DNA of 64,000 bases, taken from NCBI GenBank assembly GCA_032158295.1, contig JASTWB010000068.1, positions 1-64,000 of the forward strand. Direction: 5' to 3'. Origin of the DNA: Pycnopodia helianthoides. Taxonomy: Eukaryota > Echinodermata > Asteroidea > Forcipulatida > Asteriidae. The notes beneath the pieces were generated by a model that worked only from the letters and a program-made list of their open reading frames with translations, ran no database searches and was not told the origin of the DNA. Position numbers and translations under genes: made by a program. The stretch's first letter is position 1. Each line of letters starts with the position of its first letter. Shown here in pieces: positions 57,001-64,000 of the stretch.

Positions 57001-60000
57001 CGAATTAACAATTGGCTACATCCATGGTGTGACTGTGCGGCCGGGCCCGATCGTCCTTCCGGCCATATCCACATAGCCACGGCCGAAGTCATCAATTCGG
57101 ACACGGTTGTACAGTACGTCGCATCATGGAGATGGGCCTATTGTTTATTCGTAAAAACAAATTGTTATTTCGTTATAACAAATTATTAATTCATTATAAC
57201 GAATTAGTTCCCGCTGATAATATATACTTCAGTGGCACGATTGATCTTTCGTAAATAATCGATGTGAGGCAAATTTGAGCTTCAAATTATCCATTGCCAC
57301 TAGACAGTCTGGCGGGGTAGGTCGGATCATGAAGCCCAAAATTGCTACATGGTTGCTCGATAATTGCTTGACTGTCCTGTGCAATCCCCCTTGGTTGGAT
57401 CAGGTGTTTGAGCAGTCTTCGTGTTAACTTGTTCTCATGCTTAACTGCTAGAAAAATCAGTTTCAATACATTTACTCCCTCCTTTGTTTTCTGTCGTTAT
57501 CAAGTATGTCTTTGATTTATGTTAATTTGCTGCTTTTCCGTTGTCGTATTTGTCTCTGTGCGTGTTCACACTTCTTTGCTTCCATCTTGCCTCGCTCAAT
57601 GTGCTCCCATCAGCAGCCTCTAAGTCGACTGCGGTGGTTGGTAGGCTGTAGTGTTAGAAGAGTGGACAATCCGTGCGATCTGGCTCCGGCCACCACGGCG
57701 ACTGCGTTGTGGCTGCTTCGGTAGCAGCAGTCTCATTCACTATTCCTGCTATCAATGTGGATTCAACCGTTCAAGTAATCGGTTTGCCGCCCATCGACGG
57801 GGGCCCTGTATCGAGTCAGCAAGGGAATGCTGCGCTTTCACCCGCTGCGCTAGTCACCTCTGGAATCTGAGAGTTTAATTCCGGTTTTAATTTGTTCAGC
57901 CCGGCTATCAACGAAGGAAGCGCGACAACTGGCGAGTTTGCTCAGTCCCCACTGCTTAGCCCTCCAATGGCCTACAGGTCTGCAACCTATAGACTGAAAA
58001 CACATTTTCCTTAATTACTTGTTCATTTTAAGTGTAAAATCATTTTAAAAAATCAAAAAAATATATATATAATAATTGTTTTTCTTCTTTATGCCAAACT
58101 ATCTCTTCAACGTTTCGAAAGATTATTAGCTTTGAAAACAAAGTATGAAATTAACATTTTAAAGGAGGTATACACGTTTTCCCAACGTACTGCACGCTGC
58201 TGTCCTGTAGGGCATCCACAAATTAATTAATAATTAATGACATCGCAGGGTAAGCGTGTGGGATGAGCTTGGGATGAAGTACCTCTTTCAATCCACGAGA
58301 CAATTGGGAACTTAGGCGAGTTCTTTGAATTATTTTGCCTCCATTTGTCTGCAGGGCCATTCAGGGCAAGCGCGCCATTTGCTGAAATAAATATGCTAAT
58401 AATGTTCGTTCAGATACCTACCCGCGTACTGCAGGCTTTCACGGTACTGATTTCATATTGAGGCAATCCCGTATGCCATCCCGCTCTTTGGGCTACCATT
58501 GACGCTGAGTGGTGGTTCACTTTAGTTGGTGCAGCCACATTTTTGTTCTACCCTGCGGAATCCTCATTCGGCCGCTTAGGCAGAACTTTACAGGCAAGGT
58601 ATTTTCACCTGCATGCCAAAAGTATTTACAACAAAGCAGCTGCTGCACAGTAGCAACTCGCACTAGCAATTTCATAATAGAAAATCATGGCACTTACACT
58701 AGGACTCGGATGGTAGGAAGTTAACTTGGCGGGACATGTTTCTGTTGTTAAAACGTTGAGTGTTACCACGGAAAACATGTCCCCATGGCCCTCACGCAAG
58801 CATTTGTCGCACCTGTGCTGAAAGCGACATGACATAAAATGGCAACCTTTGACACTGTTAAATGCAAAGCAGTGCCCTTGCTTTACGTCTTGGGGCCCCT
58901 GGGGCTGTGCTGCCCGAGTGGCAAAGGAGGAATGACTTACCGCAGCCGCAGCAACAGTAAGCCACAACTCGGGATCAACAACACCCCGAGAACGTGATGG
59001 GTTAGCTTCTTGACGCAAGCGGAACTGCTCATCATAAGCTTTCCAACCCCATCCCGGAAACTGAAAGGATGCAGTACGGATGGTCTCTGCATACTTTAGC
59101 AGTTCGGCCCAGCGGTTTGTATGTTTCATTAGAGACACTGACATAAATGTGTGGAATGCGGACTGCCATTTGTCAAGTGAATCTATTTTCTTACGAATTT
59201 TTGATGTTTGTTTGAGTACCATCCTATCCCCGACCAGCTTGAATTCCAAATCGGAACTTTTTTTTCCGACAGCGCAACTACAGTGGATGCATTCTCTTGA
59301 TAAAGCAGAGAAAAATCAACATAGACACCATGCCAAATCTTTTCTTTTACAGAAATGGGGAGAAAAAAACCCAATGCAGGAATATTGGATGTTGGCAAAG
59401 GTTGAGGATTAAATGCATTTACCGGTAAACTTAAACCGTCCCCTATCCCAGCCACACCCCCTGCACTATTTAGCACAAACTTTTCTTGACCACTGGCACC
59501 ATTACTAATACTAGTATTACCATAATTAATCATACCACCGGCGCTACCAGAGGCCACAGGCGAAGACGTTGTTGGCCCTGCAATGCTGCCACTCTGATGA
59601 CTTCCATCGTAGTTAACGCCAGGCATCATCCAAACTTGATTCGGCACTGCAGGCTGCATGACCGCGGGTCCCCCAGGCTGAACCACCGGCTGTGCTGCAT
59701 AATGGAAGCGGCATCCCAGCTCCGGCAGGCACCACTTGAGGCATCCCGGCTATGATGGGCATCGATGGGGGTGGCACACTCCCTGCTCCCGGAGGCATCC
59801 CCTCTGTAGGCGGCATCGCTGGGTGTGGCACGCTCTCGGTTCCAGCAGACAATCCACTGGTGTTAGTGCTACTATGGATGACCTGAGCTGAAGCTGCAGT
59901 CGTGCCCCTCAACAAACTAAACCTTTCAGTGCTGATCAATGGAGGCGTTATAGCCCCTGCTTGAGCCAAGTTCAACATCGCAGTTGAAGATCTAGACGAG

Positions 60001-63000
60001 CGTCTTGGCCGTCTTTGTGCGACTATTCTGGGATGAGGAGCCGATTTCTCTTTACTCTGCTGCCGACGTAGCATATTGGGTCTTGCACAATCAAAGAAAC
60101 CCAGTGCCGCCAAAGAAAAAATGCTCTCAAACTCTAAAAACTTTTTGGAAAGTTGGAGCACAAAACAATTTGAACCAGCTTGCTTGATAAACTGTGACAG
60201 AGTGAAACAATGTGCTCTACAGCCATGCCAAGCTCAATGTTTCCTCCCATAATTGGTTGACTAACTATGTTTTCCCATTGGTATGAAACACTGCTATTGG
60301 TTGGTGAAACACTCCAACAAAACTTCGCCAAAACACGAAGCTGTGATTGGCCAGAGTTTATGAAAAATGAGTGCCTGAAACCTTGACTAAAAACCTAATT
60401 TGCATAAAACTGTTATATACACATACCAATGGTGAAATGGGCAAAACCAATGTGTAATACAAAATGTTGGAGAAAAGACCACTGAGCTAGATTAAGTACA
60501 TTAGAATTGTACCTTGCCAAGTATAAAGGATTATATCAAATTAATTTGATAAAATCTCTTAGTTTAGTAGACGAATAAAATACAAATAACCATTTCAATC
60601 GACTTCTATGGGTCTAGCTGTGACAATGATGATTTCACTAACGCGGAACTCAAGTTTGCTGAATATTAAATAATATTGCCGGAGATCAGTGCTGTTTTTT
60701 CTTTAAATCGTGACGCGTAGCGCGAGCTAAAAACATGCCCTTCAAAGTTCAAGCTTACCCGGATTTGTTCACGTTTGGCAAATGCTGCTCTAGGTTTTTC
60801 ACGTCGTTCAGGTTGCTTCTTCGACTTCCCACTAAATGGAAATATGTTTGGGATGGCGTTGTGTTTAAGAACTACATTTCTTCTTATGTCAAATGTGTGA
60901 TACATCCCGGAATCGAAGCACGGCGGCTTGGAGTGGTCGCTGCATAGAGCTGAAAAGGACGTCGGAACGGACGCGCGGATCGGACCACTCTGCCCTCGTT
61001 AGCCTGACCTTCGCTACCCATAACCGCCTATATTCCGGATCAGCTAGAAATGAGATGTAGGCTGACCCCATCTTTGGTTGTTTTGTTTCATCCAGCAGCA
61101 ATGCACCTGGTCGGCATTCCCGGAAAAATACTCTTTTTTTATAAACAACCCAACGTCAGGCTCACTACTTACTTACACACGTGTAAAACGCAGGCAAAGT
61201 CGAGGGGGTCGAGAGGGGTTGATGTTCGATCAAGGCAGCGAAGTCTGCCTCGATTGACGTCACAAAAGGGGATGGGCGGAGTCACCCCCTAAAGAACATT
61301 TTATTTTGTTTAAACATATAAATCCTGATAATTAATCACTCAAAATTTTGTTGGATTGTTAGTATAGGTATACTTCATTGTTTAAAACAATTACAACAAA
61401 ACTATTTACAGGTGCCTTAAACGTCTCTCGCTGGAAATCACTGCTGCACTTGTAAATGAATTATGATTTCGTGGATTATATTACTACCGGAATTCAAGTT
61501 TCTAAAGGATTAAGATTCCGTGGATTAAATTCTTGTGCCGGAGATAAGTGCTGTTTTTATGAGACTACAATTTCGCGAATAGGATTACTTCCGGAGTATC
61601 ATATTTGCTACGAGTTGCTTTCAGTTTTAGAGATCAGTTTGGCTAAAATTGTGGCAACAATTTTCATCGTCTCGTGGATTATTAACGACCGGAGATCAGT
61701 TTTAAGACCATGCAATTGCTTGCTTACTAAATTGGACTAAAAGGCTGCTCAGTACAAACGAAGAGCCTCATTTTAGTGGCAATGTGGCAATAATGTTTTA
61801 TCTTACCGTCCAGCCTCCGCCGTCTGTCTCCATATCACAGTACACTCTGAATGGCTCACCGGAGTCCACTGGTTTGATCGCGTACACACCACTCTTCCCT
61901 ACACCCTTTGCGAGAATGTCGGAACAATCTTTAGGCATCCACTGGACCAGTACATATTCTGTTTATGTAAAGGAGATTACAATTTCATTATGAAACAAAG
62001 ACTGTATCGCACTAAGCACTCAAGGTGGGGGTGTGGTGGGTGGCAAGGGTGGCAAATTCCCCCACGTATTTTTGTTTGCCACTCCCCCCCCCACCCTAGT
62101 TTGTCCCCGATGGTGGAAATTGCGTTTAATCCCAAACCATTGCACCCAATTTGTTACAATGTTGCTTGCGCTGTAAATAATAAACTCAATTTCATCCATC
62201 ATAATTAGCTGGCACCATCAAAAAAGCCCAATACACTTTCCATCTCCGGCAGTGTTAATAAAATGTGGATGTATTTATCTGTACAAGCTTGGAAACTTGC
62301 TATAAATAGAAATGCATAGTCTGCCCAAAACCGCAAGCAGCCATTGTACACGCAGTTCGCGCAGTTCGCGCAAAACGTCACATTCACACAGTGCAAAACC
62401 TTATTTCTGGAGTGAATTGTAGGCTTATATTATAGTACATTATAGATTTCTGTTTGCCCACACCCCCTAAATTTAAGTTTGCCCCCCCCCCTTTTGCCCC
62501 TCCCCCCAAGGTCTGGGGGGGGGGCTGGTGTATACGAAATATGATGTGAACCTTACTGATATGTTAAGAACTTTTGTTTATTAAGTGGCTCAGTCACCGA
62601 TTTGATCGAGTACACACCACTGCGTGTCACACCCCTTGCGTGAATGTCGGAACAATCTTTAGGTTGCCACTGGACCAATAAACCTCCTTTTTATGTAGAA
62701 GAGATCATGATTTAACCCTCGGAGAAGCACGTGGTGAAAAAATTCTCCACATTTCCAAAATATGGTCATTTTTTTTTTCAATGGCCAAAAAGCCACGATT
62801 TTTTGTATTCGACACCCTTGTATACACCACAAGCCTGTAGACTCCCATTGGCCAGGCTATAACCACTGCCGAGTAAGAATTATTTAATGACAGCAGTCCC
62901 AAGGGACAGGTATGCCCTTGGGAATTGTAACTTGATATCTTAGTGAGCCAACCCCCTTGTGCCATTATCTCTTTGTGTCAACCCTGTGCCGCCCAGAGCT

Positions 63001-64000
63001 TAAACAGGTCGTAAATAACACACACTGCTGGCCCAGACAAAAGCCCTGTGGAGATTAAAATTGCTTTGGGCTTGCAGGAGGGGGTCATTGACCTAAAAAA
63101 CTGGGTGGTGAAAAAATTCTCCACCTGGATCCACCGCGTTTTACAGAAGGGCCCGCTGCTCCGAGGGTTAATTATGAAACAAAGACACTTGGAAGATTAA
63201 TGTGATACTTCAAAGAAAAGCGCCTCTTACGTCCCCCTCTTTCAAAAAGTTATGTTGTATGTTTTTATGAATTAAAACGGCACCATACATTATAATTATT
63301 AAGATGATATATTAATGATTTCTGTGGAAGAGATTCTACAGTGAATTATTAATCTTCCACAGTTTTGCTTGAACTATTTCAATTTCAAATGTACTTCATA
63401 ATATGCTCGTGTTCGGGCAAGTTTGACTTAGATTTAAAAAAAAATAAACCTACCATTTAGGAGTTTCATTACCGCAGATACTGACTCCTGCAGCTCCCCC
63501 ACCTGACGCCCAATGACTCCCATTTCACGTCGAGTGTCTCTCAATTGATCTGAGGTGTTCCTTATTTCAGAGGTAACAATTTCTTGGTTGGTCGATACTG
63601 CAACCTGCAACTCATCCACCTGACGTCTTGTGTCTTTCAACTCATGAGTTGTGTTCTTTAATTCAGAGGTAATCATTTCTTGGTTGGTCGATACTGCAAC
63701 CTGCAACTCATCCACCTGACGTCTTGTGTCTTTCAACTCATGAGTTGTGTTCTTTAATTCAGAGGTTACAATTTCCTTGTTGGTCGATACTGCAACCTGC
63801 AACTCAACCACCTTACGTTTGGTGTCTTCAAACTCTAATGAAACGATGTCTTGAACGGTCGAAGAATTGCAGCCGCTCTCTAAGGTCGTCGGAAGAGACC
63901 GTGCACATACGGGTGGGTTGATGGTTACGTGTGGACGGCACACACACATTGCAGAATCACTGCTCTCAGTGAAAGTAGGTGAGCTGACGCCATGCTCAGC
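53823..64000 (-). CDS. Secreted coiled-coil fibrinogen-related protein, gene 2 (partial at 5' end)
   Basis: Exons: 64000(partial)-63454, 61958-61807, 56538-56277, 54079-53823. Splice borders and phases are the same as in gene 1. The window ends about 16 codons short of the start, so only the signal peptide is cut. The head keeps MCVCRPH; the stalk has only three 32-residue repeats (seven in gene 1), then a fibrinogen domain with [41 protein letters not shown] and SNLNG. The open frame is intact in all four exons. Substitutions concentrate in exon 4 ([15 protein letters not shown] versus RRGAWWYGECSYSN) and exon 2, surfaces likely to affect ligand choice. Role as for gene 1: an extracellular lectin-like recognition protein. 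Confidence 0.9.
54454..55710. mobile_element. Mutator-like element with about 212-bp TIRs and captured helicase fragment
   Basis: 1257-bp element. Left TIR 54454-54666 and right TIR 55500-55710 are over 95% alike by eye, both starting TAGCCTTGTCCAAGGCT. Flanks carry the 9-bp duplication AGCTCCCTG (54445-54453, 55711-55719); cassette 1 at 15058-15066 shows the single empty site. Long TIRs with a 9-bp duplication are typical of Mutator-like elements. It lacks a recognisable transposase and instead holds a helicase-like exon at 55176-55361. It inserted after the cassette duplication. Confidence 0.88.
55176..55361 (-). pseudogene. RecQ/DEAD-like helicase N-terminal fragment inside transposon
   Basis: From ATG 55361 the minus frame reads MASSTCEYS..., then [20 protein letters not shown] and [13 protein letters not shown]. 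The FnpeQ...l..l..G.DVfv.lPTGfGKS pattern is the Q-motif region plus Walker A (motif I) of RecQ-like superfamily 2 helicases. The frame stops right after motif I, so all other helicase motifs are missing. It is probably a captured first exon or the remnant of a longer element. Confidence 0.65.
55885..56085 (-). repeat. Dispersed repeat R1, inverted copy in intron 3 of FReD gene 2
   Basis: Duplicate of 15228-15440, inverse of 51290-51420. Confidence 0.7.
56277..56538 (-). CDS. FReD gene 2, exon 3
   Basis: 262 bp with the same borders as gene 1; encodes [18 protein letters not shown] and [13 protein letters not shown]. Nearly identical to gene 1. Confidence 0.92.
56651..57243. mobile_element. 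CAATCGTGCCACTGAAGTA element with expanded TTCGTTATAACGAA core
   Basis: TIRs CAATCGTGCCACTGAAGTA and inverse TACTTCAGTGGCACGATTG. Between 56725 and 57005, and again at 57145-57205, it contains many palindromic AATTCGTTATAACGAATT-type words. The copy in cassette 1 is shorter (15998-16270). Confidence 0.75.
57640..58010 (+). other. Possible protein-coding relic in intron 2 of FReD gene 2
   Basis: A + frame (57673-57870) reads [20 protein letters not shown] and continues after a stop with [20 protein letters not shown]. It is absent from cassette 1. Composition resembles the low-complexity head of gag-like ORFs, but identification is weak. Confidence 0.3.
58640..60161 (-). pseudogene. Gag-like retroelement ORF, frameshifted
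   Basis: Three minus-strand frames follow in order (60161-59613, 59686-59183, 59249-58640). First comes a low-complexity Pro/Gly/Ser region, then [20 protein letters not shown], then [25 protein letters not shown] and [13 protein letters not shown], then a CCCH zinc knuckle ([19 protein letters not shown]). The W.a.f..fM..y, YDeqFR.R and CCCH order is what I recall in first ORFs of tyrosine-recombinase (DIRS-like) retroelements of invertebrates. Not a host gene. Confidence 0.55.
58693..60555 (-). mobile_element. Retroelement insertion in intron 2 of FReD gene 2
   Basis: Cassette 1 reads continuously from ...AAATCATGGCCCTTAGTTTAG (19018-19040), whereas cassette 2 is interrupted between the CTTA at 58695 and the CTTAGTTTAG at 60557. 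The insert holds the gag-like relic. Its termini show no clear LTRs. Confidence 0.6.
60970..61290 (-). repeat. Dispersed repeat (TCGATCAAGGCAGCGAAGTCT), cassette 2 copy
   Basis: Partner of 20840-21130 and inverse of 32330-32560; this copy also keeps GGGGATGGGCGGAGTCACCCC. Confidence 0.6.
61807..61958 (-). CDS. FReD gene 2, exon 2
   Basis: 152 bp; encodes [20 protein letters not shown], then [12 protein letters not shown]. Acceptor ...TAAACAG, donor ACG|GTAAGA. Confidence 0.92.
62075..62320 (-). repeat. Dispersed repeat, second copy of the sequence at 1-262
   Basis: Inverse of the repeat that truncates receptor A. Located in intron 1 of FReD gene 2, flanked by poly-C/poly-G tracts. Confidence 0.75.
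62586..62686 (-). pseudogene. Truncated duplicate of FReD exon 2
   Basis: Encodes [20 protein letters not shown] but breaks off after a Glu-Pro, before the [12 protein letters not shown] part, so it lacks a donor. The acceptor is weakened (AAAAAG). Its upstream flank, not that of the intact exon at 61807, is contiguous with cassette 1, so the intact exon 2 is the duplicated copy. Confidence 0.75.
62716..63167. mobile_element. TTAA-targeting MITE (piggyBac-like)
   Basis: 452 bp with ends CCCTCGGAG and CTCCGAGGG and TTAA on both sides (62712-62715, 63168-63171). A 20-base word GTGGTGAAAAAATTCTCCAC occurs near each end in the same orientation. Cassette 1 has the uninterrupted site (near 21830). 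No coding capacity. Confidence 0.85.
63454..64000 (-). CDS. FReD gene 2, exon 1 (partial)
   Basis: Runs off the window in frame. Encodes the Cys head, three stalk repeats with NTT/NTS sequons, and ends LLN(G) at a GTAGGT donor. Confidence 0.9.

Larger units (their letters stand above)
52706..64000 (-). repeat. Segmental duplication, FReD half of cassette 2
   Basis: Partner of 13300-23093. All FReD exons are retained, with several later transposon insertions in introns. Confidence 0.85.

Overview
This is eukaryotic, AT-rich, repeat-dense nuclear DNA. It looks like a marine invertebrate deuterostome, most likely an echinoderm and possibly a sea star. I base this on intron-containing fibrinogen-domain lectin genes, immunoglobulin-domain receptor genes and short inverted-repeat transposons (for example TIRs beginning GGCACTGGACAC and GGGCCCAATTTCATAG) that I associate from memory with echinoderm genomes. 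Species cannot be fixed from sequence alone. One 23-base N gap lies at 26414-26436.

The core is a tandemly duplicated immune-type gene cassette, with copies about 39-42 kb apart. Each cassette holds, on the + strand, an intronless two-Ig-domain transmembrane receptor gene, then a one-Ig-domain mini gene about 1.7 kb downstream. Further on, on the - strand, is a four-exon gene for a secreted lectin-like protein: signal peptide, Cys-containing head, coiled-coil stalk of 32-residue repeats, and a fibrinogen C-terminal (FReD) domain. Cassette 1: receptor A 263-1902 (broken), mini Ig 3610-3993 (start codon lost), FReD gene 14441-23093 (intact, about 548 aa, 7 stalk repeats). Cassette 2: receptor C about 42124-43707 (frameshifted in Ig1), mini Ig 45421-45789 (intact), FReD gene 53823-64000 (only the signal peptide start is outside the window; 3 stalk repeats). 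Between them is receptor B (33351-35201), the only uninterrupted long receptor ORF (616 codons), but its expected ATG reads GTG.

The receptor tails end in an LxYxxL motif followed by TxYxxI, the same order as the ITIM/ITSM pair of vertebrate inhibitory receptors such as Siglecs and PD-1. The three copies are mosaics: A resembles B in the ectodomain and C in the tail and 3' flank. A reasonable model, which is inference, is a locus of diversified inhibitory Ig receptors beside soluble or oligomeric FReD recognition proteins, evolving by duplication, gene conversion and pseudogenisation.

The rest is mobile and tandem DNA. Two elements with 9-bp target duplications share TIRs starting TAGCCTTG (31081-31566 and 54454-55710); the second carries a helicase P-loop fragment. 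There is a hAT-like element with an 8-bp duplication (19444-20827), two TTAA-targeting elements (51994-52701, 62716-63167), a Harbinger-like MITE (7544-7797), a gag-like retroelement relic (58.7-60.5 kb) and a LINE 3' relic whose own coding sequence has expanded into a 74-bp satellite (35.8-39.0 kb). Large arrays of 19-bp (9.24-11.09 kb), 69-bp (26.4-26.9 kb) and 23-bp (40.06-41.10 kb) units are also present. A lone discoidin-domain exon with a frameshift lies at 6860-7125 (-). No tRNA, rRNA or CRISPR was seen. All similarity statements were judged by eye.
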